DNA of 20,200 bases from Pseudomonadota bacterium (GCA_021841985.1 JAKCCP010000325.1:1-20200), one strand, 5' to 3'; numbered from the stretch's first letter, positions 1 to 10,276 are shown. Notes: generated by a model not told the origin, from the sequence alone. Made by a program: numbers and translations.

Positions 1-2
1 TC

Positions 3-1028
<1,026 letters not shown>

Positions 1029-1034
1029 GGGTCC

Positions 1035-1090
1035 GTGCCGGCGGTGGGACACTCGAAATACCCTACCGCCGGGCACAACCGGTGGTTTTC
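1035..1090 (+). terminator. Possible intrinsic terminator after lon
   Basis: GTGCCGGCGGT (1035-1045) pairs with ACCGCCGGGCAC (1065-1076) with one bulged base. GGG/CCC next to the loop can extend the stem. A short T-rich stretch follows at 1085-1090, but about nine bases after the stem. The stem is strong and the U-tract is poor, so termination is likely but not certain. Confidence 0.4.
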
Positions 1091-1123
1091 TAGGGATTAT
1101 CGCGGGAAACCGCTTGCCTTTCG

Positions 1124-1152
1124 TTGACGGCAGCGGAACGGCCCCTCTACTG
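1124..1152 (+). promoter_or_regulatory. Candidate sigma70-type promoter of hupB
   Basis: TTGACG at 1124-1129 is a good -35 match. After a 16-17 base spacer comes TCTACT/CTACTG (1146-1152) as a weaker -10 element. It lies about 55 bases upstream of the hupB start and downstream of the putative lon terminator. This is inferred from sequence only. Confidence 0.45.
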
Positions 1153-1206
1153 TCCCAACCGCTCTGCCATTCATTTCCACACACCTGTTTCGAGGGAGGC
1201 TTATGC

Positions 1207-1479
1207 GTGAATAAGATGGATCTGGTTGCGGCCGTGGCCGAGGAGGCCGACCTGCCCAAGACCAAGGCGAGCGAGGCGGTGGATGCCGTGTTCGCGGCGA
1301 TCGAGGGGGCGCTGAAGAAGCAGGAGGAGGTGCGCCTGGTCGGCTTCGGCACGTTCGTTACCGCCAAGCGCAAGGCGACCACCGGGCATAACCCGCGCAC
1401 CGGCGAGGAGATCAAGATCCCGGCCTCGAATTCGGTCCGCTTCAAGCCGGGCAAGACGCTCAAAGACGCGGTGAACTGA
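1207..1479 (+). CDS. hupB: DNA-binding protein HU (HU-beta type)
   Basis: This is a 90-residue nucleoid protein that binds and bends DNA as a dimer. The length and sequence fit the HU/IHF family throughout: an N-terminal MNKMDLVAAVAE helix, the core VGFGTF at 45-50, and the beta-arm signature NPRTGEEI at 62-69 with Pro63, the residue that intercalates into DNA in HU. His61 stands where many HU proteins have Arg. The start is GTG at 1207, chosen because the Shine-Dalgarno GGGAGG (1194-1199) is seven bases away and the product begins as family members do. The ATG at 1203 is out of frame and reaches a stop after three codons. The gene has its own probable promoter and terminator, as is common for hupB behind lon. 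Confidence 0.97.
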   Translation: MNKMDLVAAVAEEADLPKTKASEAVDAVFAAIEGALKKQEEVRLVGFGTFVTAKRKATTGHNPRTGEEIKIPASNSVRFKPGKTLKDAVN

Positions 1480-1483
1480 GAGG

Positions 1484-1520
1484 CTCGGAATCCCCGTGAT
1501 TTCGGGTATGGTTTTGCTTT
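1484..1520 (+). terminator. Probable hupB terminator
   Basis: Bases 1484-1492 pair with 1498-1506 in a nine-base-pair stem with G-U pairs and a five-base loop (CCCGT). A T-rich stretch (GGTTTTGCTTT) follows at 1510-1520. The gap before the T-rich part makes it imperfect. It falls just after the hupB stop and before tRNA-Val. Confidence 0.42.
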
Positions 1521-1560
1521 GGCGCGCCGCCGCCTGACAACCGGGCGCGCCGGCCAGCCG

Positions 1561-1632
1561 GGGCGGTTAGCTCAGCGGTAGAGCGTCTCGTTTACACCGA
1601 GAGGGTCGGCGGTTCGAACCCGTCACCGCCCA
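1561..1632 (+). tRNA. tRNA-Val (anticodon TAC)
   Basis: A complete cloverleaf can be folded by eye. The acceptor arm is GGGCGGT with ACCGCCC, and the D arm is GCTC/GAGC. The anticodon stem TCTCG/CGAGA encloses the loop TTTACAC with anticodon TAC at 1593-1595. The T arm GGCGG/CCGTC encloses TTCGAAC. The discriminator is A at 1632. The 3' CCA is not encoded (ATT follows), so it must be added enzymatically, unlike its neighbour tRNA-Asp. Confidence 0.95.
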
Positions 1633-1641
1633 TTCGCGAGC

Positions 1642-1670
1642 TTGACGAGATGGCGCGCCGGCTCTAGAGC
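1642..1670 (+). promoter_or_regulatory. Weak candidate promoter for tRNA-Asp
   Basis: TTGACG (1642-1647) and TAGAGC (1665-1670) are 17 bases apart and end 14 bases before the tRNA-Asp gene. The -35 is good and the -10 is poor. The -10 overlaps the perfect palindrome CGGCTCTAGAGCCG (1659-1672). The tRNAs may instead be co-transcribed, with the palindrome acting as a processing signal. Confidence 0.25.
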
Positions 1671-1683
1671 CGCGTCCTGGATT

Positions 1684-1760
<77 letters not shown>

Positions 1761-1761
1761 T

Positions 1762-1791
1762 GCCTTGCCCTGCCGCGCCTTGCCCTGCCGC
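1762..1791 (+). repeat. Two-copy perfect 15-bp tandem repeat
   Basis: The unit GCCTTGCCCTGCCGC occurs twice without a gap (1762-1776 and 1777-1791), starting one base after the CCA of tRNA-Asp. No function is evident. Confidence 0.85.
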
Positions 1792-1811
1792 GGGCGAACC
1801 GCGATGTTTTT
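1789..1811 (+). terminator. Possible terminator of the tRNA unit
   Basis: CGCGG (1789-1793) and CCGCG (1799-1803) form a short GC hairpin with loop GCGAA, followed three bases later by TTTTT (1807-1811). The stem is only five base pairs. The position fits the boundary between the tRNA unit and the nuo operon. No convincing nuo promoter could be picked between here and the nuoA start. Confidence 0.35.
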
Positions 1812-1882
1812 ACCGCCCGCCCCATAGCTTCCGCCGGGCAATCGGGGTAATCTCCGCTGCGGTGCAAAAAGGGGTCGATTGG

Positions 1883-2248
1883 ATGCCGCCATTATTGCTA
1901 AATTATCTGCCGATCGTGGTCTTCCTGGTGATCGCCGGGGGCATCTCGGTGGCAATGGTCGCCGGATCGATCCTGGCCGCGCCGCAGAAGCCCTATGCCG
2001 AGAAACTCTCCGCCTATGAGTGTGGCTTCGAGGCCTTCGATGAAGCCAGGCGGCGCTTTGACGTGCGCTTTTATCTCGTTGCCATTCTGTTCATCATCTT
2101 CGATCTGGAAGTGGCGTTTCTTTTTCCCTGGGCGGTCAGCCTGGCCCATCTCGGTCTGTTCGGCTTTCTCTCCATGGTCGGGTTTCTCGCGGTGCTGACG
2201 GTCGGCTTCATCTATGAGTGGCGCAAGGGCGCGCTCGATTGGGAATGA
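1883..2248 (+). CDS. nuoA: NADH-quinone oxidoreductase subunit A
   Basis: This 121-residue inner-membrane subunit of complex I is the first gene of the nuo operon. It has three predicted membrane segments, at about residues 8-30, 62-84 and 88-112. Family hallmarks are YECGFE in the first loop, [26 protein letters not shown] leading into the second helix (read as two adjacent motifs), and the C-terminal [10 protein letters not shown]. The loop carrying the conserved Cys lies near the quinone-reduction site in complex I structures. The start at 1883 follows AAGGGG (1869-1874) at eight bases and gives the usual N-terminus. The reading frame is open further upstream into the tRNA, but that part is not protein-like. 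Confidence 0.97.
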   Translation: MPPLLLNYLPIVVFLVIAGGISVAMVAGSILAAPQKPYAEKLSAYECGFEAFDEARRRFDVRFYLVAILFIIFDLEVAFLFPWAVSLAHLGLFGFLSMVGFLAVLTVGFIYEWRKGALDWE

Positions 2249-2267
2249 TCCAGAGGGAGGGCCTCGC

Positions 2268-2825
2268 ATGAGCGCGCATTCCGCCGAGCTGGCCTGGAAC
2301 CGCGACGCCTTGGCGCCAGGGACCGAGCAGGACGCGGTGATCAAGGGCATCACCGGGGAGATCGCGGGCAAGGGCTTCGTCGTGGCGCAGCTCGACAAGC
2401 TGGTGAACTGGGCGCGCACCGGCAGCTTGTGGCCGATGACCTTTGGGCTGGCCTGCTGCGCCGTCGAGATGATCCACGCCTATATGCCGCGTTATGACCT
2501 TGATCGCTTCGGCGTCATCCCGCGCGCCAGCCCGCGCCAGAGCGATGTCATGATTGTCGCCGGCACGCTCACCAACAAGATGGCGCCGGCGCTGCGCAAG
2601 GTCTATGACCAGATGCCCGAGCCGCGCTGGGTGATCAGCATGGGCAGTTGTGCCAATGGCGGCGGCTACTACCACTATTCCTATTCGGTGGTGCGCGGCT
2701 GCGACCGCGTGGTGCCGGTCGATATCTATGTGCCGGGCTGCCCGCCGACCGCCGAAGCGCTGGTCTATGGCATTCTGCAATTGCAGAAAAAAATCCGCCG
2801 CACCGGAACCATCCTCCGTGGCTGA
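2268..2825 (+). CDS. nuoB: NADH-quinone oxidoreductase subunit B (N2 cluster subunit)
   Basis: This is a 185-residue peripheral subunit at the quinone-binding junction of complex I. It holds the terminal [4Fe-4S] cluster N2, which passes electrons to ubiquinone. The four ligands are visible: adjacent Cys63-Cys64 in GLACCAVEM, Cys128 in GSCANGG and Cys158 in [11 protein letters not shown]. The N-terminal 35 residues are variable. The start at 2268 is preceded by a strong AGGGAGG (2254-2260) at seven bases. An in-frame ATG at 2214 lies inside nuoA and lacks such support. The gene follows nuoA by 19 bases and its end overlaps nuoC by eight bases. Confidence 0.97.
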   Translation: MSAHSAELAWNRDALAPGTEQDAVIKGITGEIAGKGFVVAQLDKLVNWARTGSLWPMTFGLACCAVEMIHAYMPRYDLDRFGVIPRASPRQSDVMIVAGTLTNKMAPALRKVYDQMPEPRWVISMGSCANGGGYYHYSYSVVRGCDRVVPVDIYVPGCPPTAEALVYGILQLQKKIRRTGTILRG

Positions 2826-3456
2826 GGCCGCTTTGAGCGTGCCGGACGTTCTGGCGCGGGAAATCATGGCGCTGCCTGGCGTCGCCGGGGTTGCCGTCGA
2901 GAAGGGCGAGGTGGTGGCGCACGCGCAACGCGACGCGCTGATCCCGCTGATGATGACGCTGCGCGATGATCCGCGTTTCGCCTGCGAGCAGTTGATGGAT
3001 CTCTGCGGCGTCGATTTTCCGGCACGGCCCGAGCGTTTCGAGGTGGTCTATAATCTGCTCTCGGTGTCGCGCAATCACCGCGTCCGGGTGATCGTCGCTA
3101 CCGACGAGGCGGCGCTGGTGCCCTCGGTGAGCGCGATCTGGCCGGCGGCCACCTGGTGGGAGCGCGAGGCCTGGGATCTGTTCGGCATCCTGTTTTCCGG
3201 CCAGCCCGATCATCGTCGCATCCTCACCGATTACGGTTTTGATGGGCATCCGCTGCGCAAGGATTTCCCGCTCACCGGCTATGTCGAGGTGCGCTACGAC
3301 GAGGAGCGCAAGGCGGTGGTCTATGAACCGGTCAATCTGACCCAGGAGTTTCGCTCCTTTGATTTCATCTCGCCATGGGAGGGTATCACGACCTTGCCGG
3401 GCGACGAGAAGGCGCATGCCGCGCGCGCGGGCGCGCGCAAGGGCGCGGAGGGATGA
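2818..3456 (+). CDS. nuoC: NADH-quinone oxidoreductase subunit C
   Basis: This is the 30-kDa-type peripheral subunit of complex I, 212 residues, packed against NuoD and NuoB in the hydrophilic arm. The family signature is clear: [11 protein letters not shown] at 114-124 and [14 protein letters not shown] at 139-152, followed by the usual tail [12 protein letters not shown]. The extreme C-terminus is Ala/Arg/Gly-rich because of a GC-only stretch at 3420-3450. The GTG at 2818 is preferred because GTGGCTGA overlaps the nuoB stop, which suggests translational coupling. A TTG at 2833 and a GTG at 2839 are weaker alternatives, and no strong Shine-Dalgarno site decides. NuoC is not fused to NuoD, unlike in E. 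coli. Confidence 0.95.
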   Translation: MAEAALSVPDVLAREIMALPGVAGVAVEKGEVVAHAQRDALIPLMMTLRDDPRFACEQLMDLCGVDFPARPERFEVVYNLLSVSRNHRVRVIVATDEAALVPSVSAIWPAATWWEREAWDLFGILFSGQPDHRRILTDYGFDGHPLRKDFPLTGYVEVRYDEERKAVVYEPVNLTQEFRSFDFISPWEGITTLPGDEKAHAARAGARKGAEG

Positions 3457-3461
3457 GTGGC

Positions 3462-4658
3462 ATGAGCGAGGCGCGGGCCCAGAAGATCGTCGAGATCGAC
3501 AGCCACGCGATCAATTTCGGCCCGCAGCACCCGGCGGCGCATGGCGTGCTGCGTCTGGTGCTGGAGATGGATGGCGAGGTGATCGAGCGCGCCGATCCGC
3601 ATATCGGTTTGTTGCATCGTGGCACCGAGAAGCTGATCGAATACAAAACCTATATGCAGGCGGTGCCGTATTTCGACCGTCTCGACTACGTCTCGCCGAT
3701 GTGCGAGGAGCAGGCTTTTGCCCTTGCGGTCGAAAAACTGCTCGGCATCGAGGCGCCGGAACGCGGCAAGTGGATCCGCACGCTGTTCGCGGAGATTACG
3801 CGGATTCTCAATCACTTGCTCAATCTGACCACCTATGCCCTCGATGTCGGGGCGATCACGCCCTCGCTCTGGGGGTTTGAGGAGCGCGAGAAGCTGCTGG
3901 AGTTCCACGAGGCGGCCTCGGGCGCGCGGCTGCATGCCAACTACTATCGCCCGGGTGGTGTGGCCAAGGATCTGCCGGTCGGGTTGGAAGAGAAAATCGC
4001 GGCCTGGGCCGAGAGTTTTCCGAAATTCATCGATGATCTCGAAACCTTGCTCACGGAAAACCGTATCTGGAGGCAGCGTCTCGTCGATATCGGCACAATC
4101 TCGGCGGAAGATGCGCTGGCCTGGGGATTTTCCGGGCCGTGTCTGCGCGCCAGCGGGGTGGCGTGGGATCTGCGCCGGTCGCAGCCTTATGACATGTATG
4201 ACCGTGTGCAGTTCGATGTCCCCGTCGGGCACAATGGCGATTGCTATGACCGCTATCTCGTGCGCGTCGCCGAGATGCGCGAGAGCGTGAAAATCGTCAA
4301 GCAGTGCCTGGCACAAATGAAACCCGGCCCGGTGAAGGTGCAGGACCACAAATTCACCCCGCCACCGCGCGCCGAGATGAAGCGCTCGATGGAGGCGCTG
4401 ATCCATCACTTCAAGCTCTACACCGAGGGCTACCATGTGCCGGCGGGGGCGACCTATACCGTGGTCGAAAGCCCGAAGGGAGAGTTCGGCGTCTATCTTG
4501 TCGCCGATGGCACGAACAAACCCTATCGCTGCAAAATCCGCGCGACAGGGTTTGCGCATTTACAGGCAATCGACATGATGGCGAGGCGTCACATGCTGGC
4601 GGATGCCGTGGCGATTATCGGTTCGCTCGACGTGGTGTTCGGCGAGATCGATCGGTAG
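3462..4658 (+). CDS. nuoD: NADH-quinone oxidoreductase subunit D
   Basis: This is the 49-kDa-type subunit, 398 residues, which forms the quinone pocket of complex I together with NuoB. The motif [12 protein letters not shown] contains His27, and RLDYVSPM contains Tyr76. By alignment in mind these match the quinone head-group His and Tyr of the Thermus enzyme (His38 and Tyr87). The C-terminus DVVFGEIDR is typical. Two ATGs compete. The one at 3453 overlaps the nuoC stop but touches the GGAGGG ribosome site (3447-3452), leaving no spacing. The one at 3462 has nine bases of spacing and is chosen. The other choice would add only three residues. Confidence 0.96.
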   Translation: MSEARAQKIVEIDSHAINFGPQHPAAHGVLRLVLEMDGEVIERADPHIGLLHRGTEKLIEYKTYMQAVPYFDRLDYVSPMCEEQAFALAVEKLLGIEAPERGKWIRTLFAEITRILNHLLNLTTYALDVGAITPSLWGFEEREKLLEFHEAASGARLHANYYRPGGVAKDLPVGLEEKIAAWAESFPKFIDDLETLLTENRIWRQRLVDIGTISAEDALAWGFSGPCLRASGVAWDLRRSQPYDMYDRVQFDVPVGHNGDCYDRYLVRVAEMRESVKIVKQCLAQMKPGPVKVQDHKFTPPPRAEMKRSMEALIHHFKLYTEGYHVPAGATYTVVESPKGEFGVYLVADGTNKPYRCKIRATGFAHLQAIDMMARRHMLADAVAIIGSLDVVFGEIDR

Positions 4659-4664
4659 GTGATG

Positions 4665-5315
4665 ATGTCCGGGAACCAGAGAGAGATCCAAGCGGTGCAT
4701 GGCGAGCCCGCGAGTTTCGCCTTCGATGCTGAAAGCGAGGCGGCGATTGCCATCATTCTGAAAAAATATCCCACCGGGCGACAGGCGAGCGCGGTGCTGG
4801 CGCTGCTCGATCTGGCGCAGCGGCAGATGAAGCGCGCTACCGGAAGCGCTTGGCTGCCGCGCCTTGCAATGGACACGGTCGCCGCGCGGCTCGGAATGCC
4901 CCCCATTCGCGTCTATGAGGTTGCGACTTTCTATTTCATGTTCAACACCAAGCCGGTGGGTAAATGGCATTTGCAGGTCTGCACCACTACGCCCTGCTGG
5001 CTGCGCGGCTCCGATGATGTAGTAGCGACCTGTAAACGGGCCACCGGGATCGAACATTTCGGCGAGACCAGCGCTGATGGTTTGTTCACCATGACCGAGG
5101 TCGAGTGCCTCGGTGCCTGTGTGAACGCGCCGATCCTGCAAGTGAACGATGATTTCTACGAAGACATGGACGCGGCCAGCACCGAGCGGCTGCTGGCGGC
5201 GCTGAGGCACGATACGCCGCCGCCGCCGGGCTCGATGACAGGGCGGCAGGCTTCGGCGCCGGAGGGCGGGCCGACGACGCTCACAACGCTTGCGCAGCCA
5301 AGTGCCGGAGAGTGA
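4665..5315 (+). CDS. nuoE: NADH-quinone oxidoreductase subunit E
   Basis: This is the 24-kDa-type subunit of the NADH-oxidising module, carrying [2Fe-2S] cluster N1a. It is 216 residues long with a thioredoxin-like ferredoxin fold. Ligands are Cys106 and Cys111 in [11 protein letters not shown], and Cys148 and Cys152 in [22 protein letters not shown] at 83-94 is a family signature. Residues from about 184 form a low-complexity Pro/Ser/Thr-rich tail (PPPPG and onward) without predicted structure; variable tails are common in alphaproteobacterial NuoE. GTG 4659, ATG 4662 and ATG 4665 stand in a row. 4665 is chosen because AGG (4657-4659) then lies five bases upstream. The gene nearly abuts nuoD. 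Confidence 0.94.
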   Translation: MSGNQREIQAVHGEPASFAFDAESEAAIAIILKKYPTGRQASAVLALLDLAQRQMKRATGSAWLPRLAMDTVAARLGMPPIRVYEVATFYFMFNTKPVGKWHLQVCTTTPCWLRGSDDVVATCKRATGIEHFGETSADGLFTMTEVECLGACVNAPILQVNDDFYEDMDAASTERLLAALRHDTPPPPGSMTGRQASAPEGGPTTLTTLAQPSAGE

Positions 5316-5319
5316 TGCG

Positions 5320-6612
5320 ATGCTCGGCGACAAGGACCGCATCTTCACCAACCTCTACGGTCTGCAGGACTGGCGGCTGAAAGGCGCGCGGGCGCGCGGC
5401 GATTGGGACAATACGGCGGCGATCCTGGCGCGCGGGCGCGACGCGATCGTTGAGGAGATCAAGGCATCGGGTCTGCGCGGTCGTGGTGGCGCCGGTTTTC
5501 CCACCGGCATGAAATGGTCGTTCATGCCCAAGCAACCCGACGTCCGCCCCTCTTATCTTGTCGTCAACGCCGATGAAAGCGAGCCTGGCACCTGCAAGGA
5601 TCGCGACATCATCCGCCACGATCCCCATAAACTGATCGAGGGCTGCCTGGTCGCCTCGTTCGCGATGGGGGCGCATGCTTGCTACATCTATATCCGGGGT
5701 GAATTCTACAACGAGGCGCGTCATCTCCAGGCGGCGATCGACGAGGCCTATGAGGCGGGGCTGATCGGCAAGAAGGCCTGTGGTTCGGATTGGGATTTCG
5801 ATCTCTATCTGCATCGCGGCGCGGGTGCCTATATTTGTGGGGAAGAGACGGCGTTGCTTGAAAGCCTCGAAGGCAAAAAAGGCATGCCGCGGCTCAAGCC
5901 ACCCTTTCCCGCCGCCGTCGGCCTCTATGGTTGCCCAACCACGGTGAACAATGTCGAGAGCATCGCGGTCACGCCGACGATCATGCGCCGGGGGGCGGCG
6001 TGGTTTTCCGCACTCGGGCGGCCGAAAAACACCGGCACCAAGCTGTTCTGCATCTCTGGCCACGTCAACAAGCCGTGCAATGTCGAGGAAGAACTGGGTA
6101 TTCCGTTGCGTGAATTGATCGATCGCTATGCCGGTGGCGTGCGCGGGGGTTGGGATAATCTGCTCGCTGTCATTCCCGGCGGTTCCAGCGTGCCGGTGCT
6201 GCCCAAGGAAATTTGTGATACCGTATTGATGGATTTCGACAGTCTGCGCGATGTCAAAAGCGGGCTCGGCACGGCCGCGGTCATCGTCATGGACAAATCG
6301 ACCGATATCATCAAGGCCATCGCGCGGCTCTCGCGTTTTTACAAGCACGAGAGCTGCGGCCAATGCACGCCCTGCCGCGAGGGCACGGGCTGGATGATGC
6401 GGGTGATGGACCGCCTCGTCGAGGGCCGTGCCGAGAGCGCGGAGATTGACATTCTCGAGGAGGTGACGCGACATGTGGAGGGGCACACGATCTGTGCGCT
6501 GGGCGATGCCGCCGCCTGGCCGATCCAGGGTCTGATCCGGCATTTCCGCCCCGAGATCGAGGCGCGCATCGCCGCGTTCCAGGCGCGCGGCCTCAAGCTG
6601 GCGGCGGAGTAG
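5320..6612 (+). CDS. nuoF: NADH-quinone oxidoreductase subunit F (NADH/FMN subunit)
   Basis: This 430-residue subunit oxidises NADH with FMN and carries the [4Fe-4S] cluster N3. The FMN/NADH-binding glycine-rich motif [11 protein letters not shown] is at 53-63, and [16 protein letters not shown] is the second nucleotide-binding signature. Cluster ligands are Cys346, Cys349 and Cys352 in [11 protein letters not shown], and Cys392 in [13 protein letters not shown]. The N-terminus [15 protein letters not shown] is typical of alphaproteobacterial and mitochondrial forms. The ATG at 5320 has GGAGAG (5307-5312) seven bases upstream, so an in-frame ATG at 5290 inside nuoE is not used. The gap to nuoE is four bases. 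Confidence 0.97.
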   Translation: MLGDKDRIFTNLYGLQDWRLKGARARGDWDNTAAILARGRDAIVEEIKASGLRGRGGAGFPTGMKWSFMPKQPDVRPSYLVVNADESEPGTCKDRDIIRHDPHKLIEGCLVASFAMGAHACYIYIRGEFYNEARHLQAAIDEAYEAGLIGKKACGSDWDFDLYLHRGAGAYICGEETALLESLEGKKGMPRLKPPFPAAVGLYGCPTTVNNVESIAVTPTIMRRGAAWFSALGRPKNTGTKLFCISGHVNKPCNVEEELGIPLRELIDRYAGGVRGGWDNLLAVIPGGSSVPVLPKEICDTVLMDFDSLRDVKSGLGTAAVIVMDKSTDIIKAIARLSRFYKHESCGQCTPCREGTGWMMRVMDRLVEGRAESAEIDILEEVTRHVEGHTICALGDAAAWPIQGLIRHFRPEIEARIAAFQARGLKLAAE

Positions 6613-6616
6613 ACGG

Positions 6617-8674
6617 ATGGCCAAGGTGACGGTGGATGGCATCGAGGTCGAAGTGCCGAACGGCGCCTCGGTGCTGCAGGCGGCGGAACTCGCAGGCCGC
6701 GAGATCCCGCGTTTTTGCTATCACGATCGGCTGTCGGTGGCCGGCAATTGCCGGATGTGTCTGGTGGAAGTGGAGAAATCACCGAAGCCTGTGGCTTCCT
6801 GCGCTTTTCCCGTGGCCGACGGGATGGTGGTCAAGACCGACAGCCCGATGGTGCGCCAGGCGCGGCGTGGCGTCATGGAATTCCTCCTGATCAATCACCC
6901 GCTCGACTGTCCGATCTGCGATCAGGGCGGCGAATGCGATTTGCAGGATCAGTCCATGGCCTATGGCACGGACCATTCCCGCTACCGCGAGGCGAAGCGC
7001 GCCGTGCGCGACAAGAATCTCGGCCCGCTCGTCAAGACGGTGATGACGCGCTGTATCCAGTGCACGCGCTGTGTGCGCTTCGCCGCCGAGATCGCCGGTG
7101 TGCCGGAGTTGGGGGCCACCGCGCGCGGCGAGAACATGGAAATCGGCACCTATGTCGAGCGGGCGCTGAGTTCCGAATTGTCAGGCAATCTCATTGATAT
7201 CTGCCCGGTAGGCGCGCTGACCTCAAAACCCTATGCCTTTGTGGCACGCTCATGGGAATTGAAGAAAACCGACGCGATCGACGTTTTTGATGCCGTCGGC
7301 TGCAATATCCGTATCGATTCACGCGGGCCGGAGGTGCTGCGCATCCTGCCGCGGCTCAACGAGGACGTGAACGAGGAGTGGCTTGCCGACAAGTCGCGTT
7401 TTGCCGTCGATGGTCTCAAACGGCGTCGCCTTGATCGGCCCTGGGTGCGGCGTGGTGGCAGACTCGAGCCGGCGAGCTGGGATCAGGCCTTCGACGCGAT
7501 CGCCGCGCGTTTGCATGGTCTCGATGGCGCGCGCATCGGGGCTATTGCCGGCGACCTCTGCGATGCCGAAAGCATGCTGGCGCTCAAGGATCTCATGGCC
7601 GCACTCGGTTCGGCCAATCTCGATGCCCGCCAGGACGGCGCGCCGCTCGACGCGACGCGGCGGGAGTTTTACCTGTTCAACACCACGATCGCCGGCATCG
7701 AGGAGGCCGACGCCATTCTCATCGTAGGCGCCAATCCGCGCCGCGAGGCCCCGGTTCTCAACGCGCGCATCCGCAAGCGCTGGCTGGCGGCGGGCGTCTC
7801 CGTCGCGGCGATCGGCGCGCCCGCCGATCTGACCTATCCGGTGCGGTGGCTGGGCGCGGGGCCGGACGTGCTGGCGGCGCTGCGTGCCGGGAGCGAGGGG
7901 TTTGCCGCCACCTTGCGCGCGGCGAAGAAGCCGATGGTTATCCTCGGCGAGGGCGCGTTGCGGCGCGCCGATGGCGCGGCGATATTGGCGGCGGCCTGGA
8001 TGCTCGCGGCCGAGATCGGCGCGCTGAGCGCGGATTGGCATGGTTTCAACGTCCTGCACAACGCGGCCGCCCGCGTCGGCGCGCTTGATCTCGGCTTTCT
8101 GCCAGGGCCGGGCGGCAAGGATGTCGCTGCGATGCTGGAAGGCGGGGTCGATCTGCTCTGGCTGCTCGGCGCCGACGAGATCGATGGCGCGCGGATCGGC
8201 GCTCAGACCTTCGTCGTCTATCAGGGGCATCATGGCGATTGCGGCGCGGCGCGCGCCGATGTCATTCTCCCCGGCGCCGCCTATACCGAGAAGAACGGCA
8301 CCTACGTCAACACCGAGGGGCGCGTGCAGCGCGGGGAATTCGCGGTTTTTCCGCCCGGCGAAGCGCGCGAGGACTGGCGCATCCTGCGCGCCTTCAGCGC
8401 CCGCGTCGGACATCCCTTGCCCTATGACGATCTCGATGCGCTGCGGCGGCGGATGGCCGAGGTCAACGCGGTTTTTGCCCGTATCGATGATTTACCACGC
8501 CGCGGCGCCGTCGATTTAAGCCCGCCGGCGGGCGATCCGGCGGCGCTGCTGTCCACACCTTTCGCGCCGGCGGTGGTGAATTACTACCAGACCGATCCGA
8601 TCAGCCGGGCGAGCCCGACCATGGCTTCTTGCACCGCGACCTTTCATCAACCCCTGGCGCAGGCGGCGGAGTAG
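6617..8674 (+). CDS. nuoG: NADH-quinone oxidoreductase subunit G
   Basis: This is the 75-kDa-type iron-sulfur subunit, 685 residues, which carries electrons from NuoF/NuoE towards NuoI. The N-terminal ferredoxin domain has Cys34, Cys45, Cys48 and Cys62 for the [2Fe-2S] cluster N1b. His94, Cys98, Cys101 and Cys107 in [15 protein letters not shown] bind N5. Cys146, Cys149, Cys152 and Cys196 bind N4. The rest is a degenerate molybdopterin-oxidoreductase-like domain. The extra N7 cluster motif known from E. coli and Thermus is not seen, as expected for the alphaproteobacterial/mitochondrial type. The C-terminus has the familiar [17 protein letters not shown]. The start at 6617 follows GGAG (6606-6609), four bases after nuoF ends. 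Confidence 0.97.
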   Translation: MAKVTVDGIEVEVPNGASVLQAAELAGREIPRFCYHDRLSVAGNCRMCLVEVEKSPKPVASCAFPVADGMVVKTDSPMVRQARRGVMEFLLINHPLDCPICDQGGECDLQDQSMAYGTDHSRYREAKRAVRDKNLGPLVKTVMTRCIQCTRCVRFAAEIAGVPELGATARGENMEIGTYVERALSSELSGNLIDICPVGALTSKPYAFVARSWELKKTDAIDVFDAVGCNIRIDSRGPEVLRILPRLNEDVNEEWLADKSRFAVDGLKRRRLDRPWVRRGGRLEPASWDQAFDAIAARLHGLDGARIGAIAGDLCDAESMLALKDLMAALGSANLDARQDGAPLDATRREFYLFNTTIAGIEEADAILIVGANPRREAPVLNARIRKRWLAAGVSVAAIGAPADLTYPVRWLGAGPDVLAALRAGSEGFAATLRAAKKPMVILGEGALRRADGAAILAAAWMLAAEIGALSADWHGFNVLHNAAARVGALDLGFLPGPGGKDVAAMLEGGVDLLWLLGADEIDGARIGAQTFVVYQGHHGDCGAARADVILPGAAYTEKNGTYVNTEGRVQRGEFAVFPPGEAREDWRILRAFSARVGHPLPYDDLDALRRRMAEVNAVFARIDDLPRRGAVDLSPPAGDPAALLSTPFAPAVVNYYQTDPISRASPTMASCTATFHQPLAQAAE

Positions 8675-8679
8675 GCGCC

Positions 8680-9699
8680 ATGAGCGAGTTTTTTGCGACA
8701 CCGCTCGGTCTCGTTGTGTTGATGGTGTTGGAGACGCTGGCCATTCTGGTGCCGCTGCTGCTTGGCGTCGCCTATGCAACCTACGCCGAGCGCAAGATCC
8801 TAGCGGCGATCCAGCTCCGCAAGGGGCCGAATGTGGTGGGCTGGTGGGGGCTGCTGCAGGCTTTTGCCGATGCCGGCAAGATGCTGATGAAGGAGACCAT
8901 CATCCCGACCGGCGCGAACCGGGTGCTGTTTTTGCTCGCGCCGATGATCACTTTTGTCCTGGCCATGATCGCCTGGGCGGTGATTCCGGTGAACGATGGC
9001 TGGGCGGTCGCCAAGATTAATGTCGGTATCCTCTATCTCTTCGCGATCAGCTCGCTCGGCGTCTATGGCATCATCATCGCTGGCTGGGCAAGCAATTCGA
9101 AATACGCGTTTCTCGGCGCGATGCGTTCGGCGGCGCAGATGGTGAGCTACGAGGTCTCGATCGGCTTCGTCATGGTCTCGGTGCTGCTTTGTGTGGGCAG
9201 CCTCAACCTCAATGACATCGTGCTGGCGCAACGCCATATCTGGTTTTTCATACCGCTGTTCCCGATGTTCGTGGTGTTCTTCATATCAGGCCTCGCCGAG
9301 ACCAATCGTTCGCCCTTTGATCTGCCGGAGGGCGAAAGCGAGATCGTTGCCGGGTTTTTCGTCGAATACAGCGCCATGGCCTTCGCGCTGTTTTTCTTGG
9401 GCGAATACGCCAACATGTTCCTGATGAGCGCCATGACTTCGATCCTTTTTCTCGGCGGCTGGCTGGCGCCGTTCGGGATCGCGCCGTTCACTTGGCTGCC
9501 TGGCCCGATCTGGTTCATCCTTAAAATACTCCTCTGCATGTTTGTCTTCATCTGGGTGCGCGGCACGTTTCCACGCTACCGCTACGACCAGTTGATGCGG
9601 CTCGGGTGGAAGGTGTTCCTGCCGCTCTCGCTGTTCTGGCTGGTGCTCACCGCAGGCGTGCTGATGGCGACCGGCTGGCTGCCGGGGGGAGCCGCTTGA
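8680..9699 (+). CDS. nuoH: NADH-quinone oxidoreductase subunit H
   Basis: This is an integral membrane subunit (ND1 type) of 339 residues with about eight membrane helices. It forms the entrance of the quinone channel and links quinone reduction to proton pumping. Signatures are [19 protein letters not shown] at 36-54, followed by [16 protein letters not shown], and [20 protein letters not shown] at 208-227 with its acidic loop. GEYANM follows near 241. The start at 8680 has GGAG (8668-8671) eight bases upstream and gives the normal MSEFF-type N-terminus. The frame is open upstream within nuoG but is not used. The stop overlaps an ATG of a 15-codon frame leading towards nuoI. Confidence 0.97.
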   Translation: MSEFFATPLGLVVLMVLETLAILVPLLLGVAYATYAERKILAAIQLRKGPNVVGWWGLLQAFADAGKMLMKETIIPTGANRVLFLLAPMITFVLAMIAWAVIPVNDGWAVAKINVGILYLFAISSLGVYGIIIAGWASNSKYAFLGAMRSAAQMVSYEVSIGFVMVSVLLCVGSLNLNDIVLAQRHIWFFIPLFPMFVVFFISGLAETNRSPFDLPEGESEIVAGFFVEYSAMAFALFFLGEYANMFLMSAMTSILFLGGWLAPFGIAPFTWLPGPIWFILKILLCMFVFIWVRGTFPRYRYDQLMRLGWKVFLPLSLFWLVLTAGVLMATGWLPGGAA

Positions 9700-9751
9700 T
9701 GGCCGAGAGAAGCGCGCCTATGCGCTCTGCCGAGAAGGAGCGTTGAGCGAG

Positions 9752-10240
9752 ATGGCATTTCTGGACCGCACCGCGCGCAGCCTGTTGCTCGGCGAGTTGC
9801 TGATCGGGCTCGGCCTCACCTTGCGCTACTTCTTCAAGCCCAAGGCAACGATCAACTATCCTTTCGAGAAAAACCCGATCAGCCCGCGCTTCAAGGGCGA
9901 GCACGCGCTCCGCCGCTATCCCAATGGTGAGGAGCGCTGTATCGCGTGCAAGCTCTGCGAGGCGATCTGTCCGGCGCAAGCGATTACCATCGAGGCCGAG
10001 CCGCGCGCCGATGGCTCGCGCCGCACCACGCGCTACGACATCGACATGACCAAATGCATCTATTGCGGCCTCTGCGAGGAGGCTTGCCCGGTGGATGCGA
10101 TCGTTGAGGGGCCGAATTTCGAATTCGCCACCGAGACGCGCGAGGAACTAATGTACAACAAGGACCGGCTATTGGCGAATGGCGACCGCTGGGAAAGCGA
10201 GATCGCCAAGCGGCTCGAACTCGATGCGCCGTATCGCTGA
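9752..10240 (+). CDS. nuoI: NADH-quinone oxidoreductase subunit I (two [4Fe-4S] clusters)
   Basis: This 162-residue ferredoxin-like subunit relays electrons from NuoG to NuoB. It has two classic 4Fe-4S motifs: Cys63, Cys66, Cys69 and Cys73 in [14 protein letters not shown], and Cys102, Cys105, Cys108 and Cys112 in [13 protein letters not shown]. Together they bind clusters N6a and N6b. An N-terminal amphipathic or hydrophobic helix (residues 8-28) attaches it to the membrane arm. The ATG at 9752 gives the standard MAFLDRTAR beginning. The AAGGAG site (9735-9740) is eleven bases away, slightly long. An in-frame TTG at 9743 is too close to that site. The 52-base gap from nuoH is the largest inside the nuo operon. 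Confidence 0.96.
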   Translation: MAFLDRTARSLLLGELLIGLGLTLRYFFKPKATINYPFEKNPISPRFKGEHALRRYPNGEERCIACKLCEAICPAQAITIEAEPRADGSRRTTRYDIDMTKCIYCGLCEEACPVDAIVEGPNFEFATETREELMYNKDRLLANGDRWESEIAKRLELDAPYR

Positions 10241-10276
10241 GCCGCTGCTGGGCACCGGGCAGAGGGCCAGAGCCAC

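Noticed and set aside
1812..1882. nuo operon promoter near TAATCT (1848-1853)
   Set aside because: The -10-like hexamer has no acceptable -35 partner at 16-18 bases, so no promoter is called.
3420..3450. GC-only run at the end of nuoC that looks like a simple repeat
   Set aside because: It encodes the Ala/Arg/Gly tail of NuoC in frame. Such runs are ordinary in a high-GC genome.
3321..6642. Long minus-strand open frames opposite nuoD and nuoF (412 and 453 codons)
   Set aside because: They are exact shadows of strongly conserved genes, with no ribosome sites and no recognisable motifs.
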